DNA of 43,414 nucleotides from Phycisphaeraceae bacterium (GCA_028284155.1 JANQSF010000048.1:1-43414), one strand, 5' to 3'; shown: positions 17,206-25,610, counted from the stretch's first letter. The notes: generated by a model from the letters alone, not told the origin. Translations and numbers: made by a program.

Positions 17206-18354
17206 CTACACTGGCCACGCAATTGGACGCTCCTCGAGACTTGCAACGTATTCTGGATCGACACTTCTTGCGAATGCCAGTAGACCGTTGACGTGATTCT
17301 TCAATCCCGCCACCGAATCAAACGCCTTGCATACTGCGTGAGCTGCTGGATTGGCCAGACAGTGTCGATAGTGCCATTCAAGTCGTCTACGAAATGCTCG
17401 GCACAACCTCAGCCGATCACGATCTACAAGAATGCCAAGAACAAGCCGCCGGTGGCCGGGCCCCGCAATAGCAGTCTTGGCCTGATTCAGATCGAAGCCA
17501 TGCCTTTTCGCTTGAATGCCAACCCGGCGAACTAGTCTGGCCGCATCACTCTTGCTGAAGCTTCCATCCGCAAATGAAAAATACATGTCATCCGAATACC
17601 GACTGTACTCGCCTCTCAATTCGTCTGCGATCGAGTCCAGTGCACGGTCAAGTCCGCGTGCAACAAGATTGGAGAGCATGGGGCTTGTTGGTGCGCCCTG
17701 TGGTAGATATCCAACGACTGAATGTGAGTAGTCAGGAATTGCTGTGTCCCAACGACTAGATTGCCATTTTGGAGCTTCCTTCCGTTTCCGAGAAACCCTA
17801 TCCACACGGGTGCAAAGCCGGGCCAATTCGAAAGACACTAGCCTTGGGTAGCCCAAGCCCGCAAACACTCGATACACCTGTCGCTCGGTAATCGACTCGA
17901 AGAACCTGACTAAATCCAGCTTAATGAGCCAGCGACACCCAAGGTGGATTGAGGCGCAGTCGGCAATTGAACTGCCCGCTTGGTATGCAAAAGCGCGACT
18001 ATGACAACTGCATCTCGACAGGATGTTGTGATTGATCCAACGTTGAACCTGCAAGAGATCATCGGCTGGCACTGAGATCAACCGTGTGCCGCCAGATCGC
18101 TTCCTGACCGCAAACGTCCTATATGGCCTAGACCTACTGCCATCCACCGTTGTAATTGGCTGTCGCGCACAGCGGTTTCTAAGATGCCGATATTCCACGC
18201 CGCACGAAAACGCCATGTGTGATAACGAAATAACCGGGGCTATACCTAAGCGACGAGCATGTTCGTAGTGCGCCGCTACCTCTGTGATCTGATCTTCCGG
18301 CAAGCCGGCTTCGCGAGCACGTTCGGCGAAAAAATGGGGGGCCCAGCGATTCAT
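17206..18354 (-). CDS. Retron-type reverse transcriptase
   Basis: A 382-residue reverse transcriptase with motif A LIKLDLVRFFESI (Asp147), the retron-like LPQGAPTSPMLSNL (217-230), catalytic YSDD (253-256) instead of the common YADD, and a thumb-like LVLGILV followed by basic helices. Length and motif order fit retron RTs rather than group II intron proteins: there is no maturase or HNH domain. It would copy the noncoding RNA just upstream into branched msDNA. The start ATG at 18354 has a good ribosome site (AGAGGAG), which lies at the 3' edge of the proposed noncoding RNA, so folding could affect translation. It sits directly after the effector gene and noncoding stretch and before hsdR. The assignment to a retron is strong; the exact type is inferred from the effector. 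Confidence 0.92.
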   Translation of the reverse strand: MNRWAPHFFAERAREAGLPEDQITEVAAHYEHARRLGIAPVISLSHMAFSCGVEYRHLRNRCARQPITTVDGSRSRPYRTFAVRKRSGGTRLISVPADDLLQVQRWINHNILSRCSCHSRAFAYQAGSSIADCASIHLGCRWLIKLDLVRFFESITERQVYRVFAGLGYPRLVSFELARLCTRVDRVSRKRKEAPKWQSSRWDTAIPDYSHSVVGYLPQGAPTSPMLSNLVARGLDRALDSIADELRGEYSRYSDDMYFSFADGSFSKSDAARLVRRVGIQAKRHGFDLNQAKTAIAGPGHRRLVLGILVDRDRLRLCRAFRRRLEWHYRHCLANPAAHAVCKAFDSVAGLKNHVNGLLAFARSVDPEYVASLEERPIAWPV

Positions 18355-18358
18355 CTAC

Positions 18359-18598
18359 TTTGACTCCTCTAACTCGCAAAGCGAGTGGCTGCGTGCGGTC
18401 CGAGCTAGGCCACGCAGCGGGACGAGTCTTCGAGTCCGGAGCGTACGCAGCGACTTGACGCAATGCGTAGGCTCATTCCAAGGCAATCGGACAGCCGACG
18501 CCGTACTAACAGGGGTCTCACCCATTAGTGGTCTCCGATCGGTCGGAGAGGTTGCTAGATGAAACCGCCGGGCCCCTTGATAATGGCAGGTAGTCAAA
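18359..18598 (-). ncRNA. Candidate retron msr-msd RNA
   Basis: Between the effector and RT genes, extending into the effector 3' end, six hairpins can be drawn on the minus strand: 18533-18548 (6-bp stem), 18506-18528, 18482-18502, 18439-18474 (10 paired bases with one mismatch), 18388-18418 (8-bp stem) and 18372-18386 (6-bp stem, ttt loop). TTTGACT at 18592-18598 and AGTCAAA at 18359-18365 are complementary over 7 bases and could be the a1/a2 pair. A UAGC at 18554-18557, just before the first hairpin, could hold the branching G, as in known retrons. The ends are guesses; the location and the density of stems are what support the call. Confidence 0.6.
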
Positions 18599-19726
18599 CC
18601 GACCACCTGAAGTTTTCACTACATGACCATCTGGCTCGCTTGCTGGTGTGAGCCCGCGTGCGAGACGCACTCCTTCTGGCGTGAGTCTGTAAGCTCTCTT
18701 CATTAGTCGCACGAAGCGTGCGTCGACCGCCGCCTGGAGTCCGTGATTGATTGAAACGATCGGCAAACCAAGGCGCGCCGATAGCATCTCCGGCGTCGTC
18801 GGCCCAGGTCGCAATACGTGGCAGATAAGGTGCATCAGGGAGGGCGCATCTACGCCGAGCCTTTCTGCCATAGCTGCCACATTCTCAGCCGTACCCGAAA
18901 TCGCATGACCTGATACGTTCGTAGGTCGCCGCTCGAACAGTCCTCGGAACTTCTTCTTCCTACAGCCATATCGAAGAATCGATGGCACGTTGTTCGGACA
19001 GCTGTAGCTGAACACTTGCAGCGACATCATGTCCTCATAGCCGAGCTCCATCCCTTTTGCACCATACTTGCGACAGATACCCTCGATTGCGCGTCTCTGA
19101 TCCGGTGTCCATGCGGGGTCACCTGAGGCACTTGCCTGTAAGCCGCCGACGGTGGGTCGTGTACTGTGGTGTTTGATTCGATTCAGTCCGCCTGGCGCGT
19201 ACAGGTGACTCAGATAGTGGAACTGAACAAGGCGGCCGGAATGCCAACTCCTAATCGTTTTGCAGGCCCACATCCAATTCAGATAGTCCTCGCCCTGGGT
19301 GCCGGAAGAGGTGAAATCGGTGAGCAGGATGATATGGTCGACCCGTCTTTCCCGAAGCGTCTTAAGACAAGGAAACGCCAATGTGCGAGTACTGCATGCT
19401 CCGTTGCAAACATCCCGGCACAAATGGCCAAGATCACCTTCGCCACCCAAGTCACCGTCAATTCCAAACGGCAGTTGGTCGTAAGCCTCGAAGGGCTCGA
19501 AAATCTTCGTGTTGGTTACCGGGTAAAGACCACAAGTCCCCTGCAACTGGCCGATTAGTTCTTCGACTGCATGCTGCAGCCCTGAACAAACCTCCTCATG
19601 CGTGATGTATGTGATTGAATCAAGCAGGAGTTCTGCGGTTGGCCTTTCTGCCTCGGCGAACTGCTCCACCCATGAGTCACATCGAGGCATCCATTCCGGA
19701 GACTTCCTCACCTTAGCGAAGATCAT
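18518..19726 (-). CDS. Retron-associated phosphoribosyltransferase-like protein fused to winged helix
   Basis: A 402-residue protein. DHIILLTDFTSSGTQ (130-144) resembles the PRPP-binding loop of type I phosphoribosyltransferases (a hydrophobic strand, Asp, then T/S-S-G-T). Residues about 300-358 look like a winged helix (SARLGLPIVSINHGLQAAVD then RAYRLTPEGVRLARG). Type III retrons, as I recall the classification, pair their RT with a PRTase-like protein and a winged-helix protein; here both seem joined in one chain. It would be the effector that the RT-msDNA complex holds in check and releases on infection, but its substrate is unknown. The ATG at 19726 follows GGGGGTG and overlaps a small remnant frame of hsdR. 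Its stop is followed at once by the putative noncoding RNA and RT gene. Confidence 0.75.
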   Translation of the reverse strand: MIFAKVRKSPEWMPRCDSWVEQFAEAERPTAELLLDSITYITHEEVCSGLQHAVEELIGQLQGTCGLYPVTNTKIFEPFEAYDQLPFGIDGDLGGEGDLGHLCRDVCNGACSTRTLAFPCLKTLRERRVDHIILLTDFTSSGTQGEDYLNWMWACKTIRSWHSGRLVQFHYLSHLYAPGGLNRIKHHSTRPTVGGLQASASGDPAWTPDQRRAIEGICRKYGAKGMELGYEDMMSLQVFSYSCPNNVPSILRYGCRKKKFRGLFERRPTNVSGHAISGTAENVAAMAERLGVDAPSLMHLICHVLRPGPTTPEMLSARLGLPIVSINHGLQAAVDARFVRLMKRAYRLTPEGVRLARGLTPASEPDGHVVKTSGGRFDYLPLSRGPAVSSSNLSDRSETTNG

Positions 19727-19838
19727 ATTGCACCCCCATCCACGACATCGTGTAGCGTGCTGTATCGGTCCACTCTAACGAAGTCGAGCTGAACCGAACG
19801 AAGGCTTCGACCGTATTGGACTCGTTGAAAGTGCTCAT
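19713..19838 (-). pseudogene. Remnant of a second hsdR 5' end at the retron junction
   Basis: A 41-codon frame starts at ATG 19838, preceded by GGGGGAG and overlapping the stop of the upstream gene (ATGA). Its first 15 codons read MSTFNESNTVEAFVR, matching the intact HsdR N terminus (MTFNESNTVEAFVR). Over the shared 39 bases six positions differ, all synonymous third positions. After codon 15 (19794) the similarity stops and the frame runs into unrelated sequence that ends inside the start of the PRTase gene. It is read as the scar left where the retron and a different hsdR replaced the original one; it may still act as a leader that couples translation to the effector gene. Confidence 0.8.
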
Positions 19839-20533
19839 GCGGTCTCCCCCGGTTCTGTGATGAAGCGCAGAAACTCGTTGCCAAGGTCGGATGTCCGTTT
19901 CTCAACGGCTCCCTGCGCGCTCATCATGGTCATCAGACTGGCGGAACTGGCGAGGTGCCGATCGTTCAGGTCCTTTGCGACGACTTCGAGGAAGCCCCTG
20001 TCTCGCGCTAGTTCAGGCATACCAGCCTGGATTAGCTGATGCAGCGACGATGAAATGGCGAACTGCGGAATCGACTTGCCATTGCGCTCAAACCAACCGG
20101 GCGGATCAGCCAACAGGGTGAGCAGCCGAAGGTGCCACACGCTTAGCTCATCAATCCATCTAAGAAACAGCTCTCGCTTGGAATCCTCTGGGGCTTGCCC
20201 AAGGGCCGTATTCAGCACAGCGTTGCGGAGTGCGTCGATCTTCTCCTGCTGATGATTCTTTACGGCCGCTTGAGAGGCCTGCATGACGGTGCTGACGAAT
20301 TCCTCATTGTCGCGCAGTTCCTCAACTACCAACCGGCCATCCTGTTCCAGCTTTCCGAGCCGCTCGGCCAGGTTGTTGAGCCACGCATCGCGTCGTCGTT
20401 GAATCGGCGGAGCGAGGGCGAGATTGAACAGTTCCACAGCGGCGCCGCCGGCAAAAGGAATAGCCGCGAGTGCTGATCGGGCTGCACGGTGAAGATGGTC
20501 GCCGGTCGATTCTGAGGGTAGGTCTTCACTCAT
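19835..20533 (-). CDS. Unknown protein of the type I restriction operon
   Basis: About 232 residues from ATG 20533, which overlaps the hsdS stop codon (ATGA); the frame is open further upstream but this start fits operon coupling best. I do not recognise the family. A short hydrophobic stretch near the N terminus (SALAAIPFAGGAAVELFNLA) is followed by helical, charged sequence (KLEQDGRLVVEELRDNEEFV), and then a Trp-containing region. This could be a membrane-associated or bundle-forming protein. Its stop codon overlaps the ATG of the hsdR remnant, showing that in the ancestral operon it lay directly between hsdS and hsdR. Proteins of unknown role in this place are frequent in type I loci and may modulate the enzyme. 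Confidence 0.75.
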   Translation of the reverse strand: MSEDLPSESTGDHLHRAARSALAAIPFAGGAAVELFNLALAPPIQRRRDAWLNNLAERLGKLEQDGRLVVEELRDNEEFVSTVMQASQAAVKNHQQEKIDALRNAVLNTALGQAPEDSKRELFLRWIDELSVWHLRLLTLLADPPGWFERNGKSIPQFAISSSLHQLIQAGMPELARDRGFLEVVAKDLNDRHLASSASLMTMMSAQGAVEKRTSDLGNEFLRFITEPGETA

Positions 20534-21738
20534 TCGAATGCCTCCCGCATTAGCGAGTTCAGTACCTGTTTCGGAGTCTCTACCCGCATTCTCGCCTGAC
20601 CCAATTGGCAATCGAGCTGGGCCACGCGCTCGCATATCTCTCGCTGCTGTTGCACCGGTGGAAATGGGAACACAATCTCCCGAAAGCGTTCGGCGGGCAG
20701 GTGAGGAATGGTCGTTTCTCCTGTCGCGCGGATGAATCGTCCCGACACTGAGTAAAGTCGAAGACAGTGAAGTAAGAACTCCGGAAGGTCGATTCCTGGG
20801 TCACGCGGCCGTAGACGATGAAGCGCCTTCTGATAGCACGCCCCCGGAATCTCGTCGTTCCAGATGACAGACTTGCCGACGTGTCGGCCCTCACAGGCGA
20901 GAATGTCACCGCGGCGAAGTCCGAATCGCTCCCGTTCTGACTCCGCGATCGACATCGTGGCGACATCCGATAGGTCGAGTCGCCCCCACTGCACATTGGC
21001 ATTCCGCATATAGGGGACTTGTGAATTGCAGGCCCTGGCTTTGGGGGACATCATCTTCCCGAGCTGCACTTCGTAGCGTTCACCCAAGGGCAGCAAGTCC
21101 CAGGAATGTGGGAAGCTGCCCATCTCGGTCTCACTGCGGGCTTCACCCACGAGACCGAATTCGATCAGCCTGGCGATAAGAGAATCACGCAGCAATTCGC
21201 CGTGCTCAAGGACATCGAGAAGGCGCTCATAGGTGTCACGCGCAGCCGACAACACCCATACCATGCGGCGTTGCTCCTCAATCGGCGGCAGGGTGAACTC
21301 GAAATCGGCGAGACTCTTCCAGTTGGTGCGCGGCGAAAGCGACCCCACCGAGGTGCCGACAGCGTGATCGAAGAACGCGTCGGTCTGGCAGATGAACGGC
21401 AGTAACTCCGGCAACAGCTTGTCGCCCTTTGGCTCCAGAACGTAAATATCTCCAGAGCAAACACCGCTGAAGTCAGCAACCGCGACCTTCTGCTGGTAGG
21501 CGCGACGTTTGCCGAAGAGGACCTGTCCGGCGTGGAAGACGCTGGTGAACGTCACGCCGTCTGCGATGTCGCCCCAGCGACGAACACGGAGTTCACCCGG
21601 GTCAATGTGTTCCAGGCCGATGTACCGCTCGTAGCCGTCGGCCTCGGGATCGCTCGACCGCTCCTTGGAGAGCTTGACGACATCGCCGAACGCGACGGAA
21701 GTCCAACCAGTCTTACTTGTGGTCGCTCTCTCAGGCAT
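20530..21738 (-). CDS. hsdS: Type I restriction-modification specificity subunit
   Basis: About 402 residues from ATG 21738, which overlaps the hsdM2 end by 8 bases; the longer open frame upstream overlaps hsdM2 further and is unlikely. Two target-recognition domains are visible. The first ends in the conserved-type LPPIEEQRRMVWVLSAA, the second in FPPVQQQREICERVAQLD, each followed by a long helix that spaces the domains. This is the normal two-TRD plan, reading a split asymmetric site; the target sequence cannot be told from this. It is the only hsdS in the locus, although two hsdM genes are present. The stop overlaps the start of the next gene by 4 bases. Confidence 0.93.
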   Translation of the reverse strand: MPERATTSKTGWTSVAFGDVVKLSKERSSDPEADGYERYIGLEHIDPGELRVRRWGDIADGVTFTSVFHAGQVLFGKRRAYQQKVAVADFSGVCSGDIYVLEPKGDKLLPELLPFICQTDAFFDHAVGTSVGSLSPRTNWKSLADFEFTLPPIEEQRRMVWVLSAARDTYERLLDVLEHGELLRDSLIARLIEFGLVGEARSETEMGSFPHSWDLLPLGERYEVQLGKMMSPKARACNSQVPYMRNANVQWGRLDLSDVATMSIAESERERFGLRRGDILACEGRHVGKSVIWNDEIPGACYQKALHRLRPRDPGIDLPEFLLHCLRLYSVSGRFIRATGETTIPHLPAERFREIVFPFPPVQQQREICERVAQLDCQLGQARMRVETPKQVLNSLMREAFE

Positions 21739-23239
21739 TGTTCGCCTCCTCGGCGACGATGCCGTCGAGCATATCCACCAGCGCGTCCATCTGTGTCCAG
21801 AACTCTCGGCTTCCCTCGTCAAACTCCGCCCATGCAGCCGCGAGGGTCGTCTCTTCGCCGGCAGCAATCTTCGGTTTGGGCTTTTTCACGTATAGCGGGA
21901 TGGACAGGCTGCCGTCCCTGGCGAGCACATCCTCGACCGGCACGACGGCGGCGAAGCCCGGTTCATCCTCGAACGCCTGGTAGGCAGCAAGAATCCGCTG
22001 CTGGTGCTCGGGTCGTACGAAGCTCTGAGCCCGTTCGCGGGCGACCTCAGCTACGGCATCGATGAACAGAATCTTGCGCTTGAGCGCTTTGCGCTTCCGG
22101 CTGCGACAGACGACGACGCATGCCTCCATCGGGGAGTTGTAGAACAACCCCGGCCCGAGGCCGAGTACACACTCAACGAGGTCGGACTCGACGAGGTTGC
22201 GACGCATCTCGGCTTCCTCGTTGCGAAACAGCACGCCATGCGGAAAGAGGATGGCACAGCGGCCGGTCTTGGGGTCCATGCTCTTGAGGATGTGCTGAAA
22301 GAAGGCGTAGTCGGCGCGGCCCTGCGGCGGCGTGCCGAGGAAGTTGCGATCCCAAGGGTCGCTCTCCCAGGCAGAACGAGTCCACTTCTTGATCGAGTAC
22401 GGCGGATTGGCAAGGACTATGTCGAACGTGCGGAGCTTGTCGCCTTCGACGAAGGCCGGCGAGCTGAGCGTGTTGTTGGCTGCGATGTGGAAGTCCGACA
22501 CGCCGTGCAGCACGAGATTCATCCGCGCGATGGCAGCGGTGATGGTGATCAGTTCCTGTCCATAGAGGCCGATGGTGCGGGTATCACCGCCGCGACGCTT
22601 CACTTCGGCCAGGCAGGAGATGAGCATACCGCCCGTGCCGCAGGTGGGATCGTAGATCGACTCGCCGGCCTTGGGCTCAAGCATCTGCGCCATGAGGTGC
22701 ACGAGCGTGCGGTTGGTGTAGAACTCCTGGGCGGTGTGCCCGGAGTCGTCGGCGAACTGCTTGATGAGGTACTCGTAGCCGTTGCCGAGCTCGTCCTCGG
22801 GAACATTGGCGAGACTGAGTGTGTGCTTGGAGAAGTGCTCGATGAGATTCTTGAGCGTGGCGTCGGGCATCTGGGCCTTGTCGGTCCAGGGAGCGTTGCC
22901 GAAGACGCCTTGCAAGCGTTGCGGGTTGGCGGTTTCTATGGCTTGGAATGCGCTCAGTAATGCACGGCCGACATCTTTCGATGCGAGACGTACATCCTTC
23001 CAATGCGCATCGTTGGGGATGGTGAACCGGTCGTTTGCGGTTGCGGTGGCATACTCGGCGTCATCTGTATCGTCATGCGCTTCCTGATAGTCCTCATCCC
23101 AGACATCGCTGAGTCGCTTAAAGAAAAGCAATGGGAAGATGTACTGCTTGTAGTCGCTGGCGTCGACCAAGCCACGCAGCAGCGTGGCGGCACCCCAGAG
23201 GTAGGATTCAAGTTCCTTCTGTGCGAGGACTGCGCTCAT
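21731..23239 (-). CDS. hsdM: Type I restriction-modification DNA adenine methylase subunit (second copy)
   Basis: A 502-residue HsdM. An N-terminal helical HsdM domain (LLFFKRLSDVWDE) is followed by the N6-methylase core with SAM-binding YDPTCGTGGML (197-207) and catalytic NPPY (278-281), so it should be active. It modifies adenine in the HsdS target and forms part of the restriction complex. ATG 23239 overlaps the stop of the HEPN gene (ATGA). It is clearly different from the other HsdM at 23721-25334 (NPPF, different flanks), so this is not a recent duplication. Ends directly at hsdS. Confidence 0.95.
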   Translation of the reverse strand: MSAVLAQKELESYLWGAATLLRGLVDASDYKQYIFPLLFFKRLSDVWDEDYQEAHDDTDDAEYATATANDRFTIPNDAHWKDVRLASKDVGRALLSAFQAIETANPQRLQGVFGNAPWTDKAQMPDATLKNLIEHFSKHTLSLANVPEDELGNGYEYLIKQFADDSGHTAQEFYTNRTLVHLMAQMLEPKAGESIYDPTCGTGGMLISCLAEVKRRGGDTRTIGLYGQELITITAAIARMNLVLHGVSDFHIAANNTLSSPAFVEGDKLRTFDIVLANPPYSIKKWTRSAWESDPWDRNFLGTPPQGRADYAFFQHILKSMDPKTGRCAILFPHGVLFRNEEAEMRRNLVESDLVECVLGLGPGLFYNSPMEACVVVCRSRKRKALKRKILFIDAVAEVARERAQSFVRPEHQQRILAAYQAFEDEPGFAAVVPVEDVLARDGSLSIPLYVKKPKPKIAAGEETTLAAAWAEFDEGSREFWTQMDALVDMLDGIVAEEANNA

Positions 23240-23721
23240 TTGACACCCCGGGGCTTGATTCGAGTCTTTAAACGGGCATCCAAGTCTTCTCCGTACTTGA
23301 CTGCGAATTGACGCAGCTTCTCGCCCGCCGACAAGAAAAGATCGATCGCCTCCTCGGCGTCTTGTTCGCTAACCGTGCCGTTGCCGTGAACGATTCGTCC
23401 ACGGACTTTGAGTGCCTTGTTCTGAATCTTCACTAGGCGACCAAGAACAGTGCCAAGTGCGGCGTTGCTGATCCTCGCCCCGACTTCGCGAGCCCAGATC
23501 CTTTTATAGTCGAACCGGCCAGAGCTATCGTTGATTTGGTAGACACCTTCGAGTTCCTTTCGAAGGGCCTTTGTCGGCGTTGTCCCCAACTTAAGGATTG
23601 CCCTCTTGAGCATCCACTCAAAGTGAACAGCAGCGAGGATTACTGCCGTTGTGGGGTCATCTTGCGCGGTGTGCCGGATCGCGGCCTCACGATTCTTGCT
23701 GCCAAATCCTACGGCAAACAT
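23236..23721 (-). CDS. HEPN-domain-like protein between two hsdM genes
   Basis: About 161 residues from ATG 23721, which shares a base with the hsdM1 stop (TGATG) and has a strong ribosome site (GGAGGG); an in-frame GTG nine bases earlier is less likely. The protein is helical and contains RGRIVH (Arg110 to His115 counted from the GTG), an R-x4-H motif as in HEPN ribonucleases, followed by GN. HEPN proteins are often toxins or RNA-cutting effectors, and many sit in restriction and other defence loci. Here it lies inside the methylase operon with overlapping ends on both sides. An RNase that fires when restriction fails is possible; a structural or regulatory HEPN fold without activity is the alternative. 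Confidence 0.65.
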   Translation of the reverse strand: MFAVGFGSKNREAAIRHTAQDDPTTAVILAAVHFEWMLKRAILKLGTTPTKALRKELEGVYQINDSSGRFDYKRIWAREVGARISNAALGTVLGRLVKIQNKALKVRGRIVHGNGTVSEQDAEEAIDLFLSAGEKLRQFAVKYGEDLDARLKTRIKPRGVK

Positions 23722-25334
23722 CAGAGCCACCCTCCTTCGGTCAGCACGGTGCGCAGGTTCTCCTCAGCGGCGCGGGCTTCTGCGAGCGCACTCTTGAACG
23801 ATTCGACGGCCTCGGGCGACGGCGGGATGTCCTCGCCGATGGGCGGCAACACATAGCGTGATATGTTCAGCGTCCAGCCCTCGGACTTGATCTCGTCGAG
23901 CGAGACGACCTTGGCGCGGTCTTCAACATCCTCAAACGCGCGGAACCACGACACGAGCTGGTCGGTGTGTTCGGGATCAAGGAAGTTCTGCGCCCGGCCT
24001 TTTCGGAACAGGCTCGACGCGTCAATGATGAGCAACTTCTTCTTGCGGGCGGCGGGCTTCTTCCGACGCAGAATGACCACACAGCCGGCGAGCTGGGTGC
24101 CATAAAACAGGTTTGGGGCAAGGCCGATCACCGCTTCGATCAGATCTTCCTTCAAGAGGGCCGTGCGAATCTTGCCCTCGGCGGCCTTGCGGAACAGCGC
24201 TCCCTGGGGCAACACAACGGCCATGCGGCTGGTCTTGTTGTTCGCCATCGATGCGATCATGTGCTGAACGAAGGCGTAATCGCCATAGCTCTCTGGCGGG
24301 AGTCCGTAATGGGCGCGGCCCCACGGGTCGGCTTCCCAAATGTCGCGTCCCCATTCCTTGAGGGAGAACGGCGGGTTAGCAATGACACAGTCGAAGGTGA
24401 GCAAGCCGCCCGTGCTGGCGTCACTGAACGCTGGGTTGCGGAGGGTGTCCTCGCGGGCGATCTGGAAATCCTCGATGCCGTGCAGCACGAGGTTCATGCG
24501 GGCGATGGATGATGTGGTGAGGTTCTTCTCCTGGCCATAAATCTTGCCGAAGAAGGTGCGCGGGTCGCCGCCATTGCGGGCGACGTGCTCGATCGCGCCG
24601 AGCAACATGCCGCCAGTGCCGCACGCGGGGTCATAGATGGACTCGCCCTCCTTGGGGTCGAGTATCTCGACCATCATGCGCACGACGCTACGCGGCGTGT
24701 AGAACTCGCCGGCCTTGTTGCGACGCGTGACATCGGCGAACTTGCCGACCAGGTACTCGTAAGCATCGCCCAGCACATCTGTGCTGACAGCCTTGTTGCC
24801 GAGCGGAATGGCCGAGAAACCTTCGATCAGGTCTTTGAGAAGCTCGTCGGTGAACTTCTCCTTGTTGCCCCAGTCAGCCGTGCCGAACACGCGGTAGAGC
24901 GTGTCGGGATTGGCCTTTTCGATTTCCTGCATCGCGCGAAGCAACGCGGTTCCGACATTAGACGCTGTCTCGCGCACGTCGCGCCAGTGACAACCATTCG
25001 GGACGGTGAACCGATGCACCTCCGGGAAAAGCGTCGGGTCGGCATCGCCGAAGGTTTCCTCTGCTTCGGCGGTTTCCTCATCCCACACGTCGCAGATGCG
25101 CTTGAAGAACAACAGCGGGAGGATGTAGCCCTTCCAATCGGTACGGTCGACGGCCGAGCCGCGAAGCGTATTGGCGGCTTCCCAGAGGGCCGACTTCAGA
25201 TTGGACAGGCCGTTGACGGACAATTTGGAAAACGGCTCCCTCGGAGCGCTCCATGTCATCTGTGTCAGTGGAGGCAGGCCAGCGACGTCCCCCGAAACGA
25301 TCGAAGGACCCCATTTCAGAGGCAGATCGAGCAC
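23721..25334 (-). CDS. hsdM: Type I restriction-modification DNA adenine methylase subunit (first copy)
   Basis: About 537 residues from GTG 25334; an in-frame stop lies just upstream. An internal ATG at 25259 (residue 26) starts closer to the conserved region and may be the true start; neither has a clear ribosome site. The methylase core shows YDPACGTGGML (234-244) and NPPF (320-323) instead of the NPPY of the second copy; both forms occur in active enzymes. It opens the restriction operon and its stop overlaps the HEPN gene. With a single hsdS present, the two HsdM proteins may form a mixed M1-M2-S enzyme or compete for HsdS. Confidence 0.93.
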   Translation of the reverse strand: MLDLPLKWGPSIVSGDVAGLPPLTQMTWSAPREPFSKLSVNGLSNLKSALWEAANTLRGSAVDRTDWKGYILPLLFFKRICDVWDEETAEAEETFGDADPTLFPEVHRFTVPNGCHWRDVRETASNVGTALLRAMQEIEKANPDTLYRVFGTADWGNKEKFTDELLKDLIEGFSAIPLGNKAVSTDVLGDAYEYLVGKFADVTRRNKAGEFYTPRSVVRMMVEILDPKEGESIYDPACGTGGMLLGAIEHVARNGGDPRTFFGKIYGQEKNLTTSSIARMNLVLHGIEDFQIAREDTLRNPAFSDASTGGLLTFDCVIANPPFSLKEWGRDIWEADPWGRAHYGLPPESYGDYAFVQHMIASMANNKTSRMAVVLPQGALFRKAAEGKIRTALLKEDLIEAVIGLAPNLFYGTQLAGCVVILRRKKPAARKKKLLIIDASSLFRKGRAQNFLDPEHTDQLVSWFRAFEDVEDRAKVVSLDEIKSEGWTLNISRYVLPPIGEDIPPSPEAVESFKSALAEARAAEENLRTVLTEGGWL

Positions 25335-25610
25335 ATGTCAAACGGCCCTGCGGATCGCACAAGGGGGTGTTCCCTTGCCATTCGAGCCGTGACTACCTGG
25401 CAGGCGCAAGGAACTGAGTGCAGATCGCGCAGTGTCGTGTCACAGACCGATCTGAGCCCCCGCGCCCATGGAAAGGGCCTTGGGTACCAATGCTGGCCCC
25501 GCCGCCAAGCACGACTCGCCGAGCCGGATCTTTGGTATCTCGTCGGGACCTACAAGGCTGTTTCGAACTGGCCTGTCTTGATAGTGGTGAGAGCATCTCT
25601 TGGGACATAA
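25335..25610. other. Gap upstream of the restriction operon
   Basis: About 276 bases lie between the 77-residue gene and hsdM1. I see no convincing gene: the open frames present overlap in several phases and have no recognisable motif. The restriction operon promoter should lie here if it is not read through from upstream, but no clear minus-10/minus-35 pair was found. Confidence 0.4.

Noticed and set aside
17206..18354. Group II intron reverse transcriptase
   Set aside because: There is no maturase or HNH domain and no intron-like domain V; length and the retron-type QGAPTSP context fit a retron RT better.
22004..22960. Long plus-strand open frames over the hsdM genes (22004-22960, 24585-25610)
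   Set aside because: They lie antisense to clear methylase genes and have no recognisable domain; treated as shadow frames.
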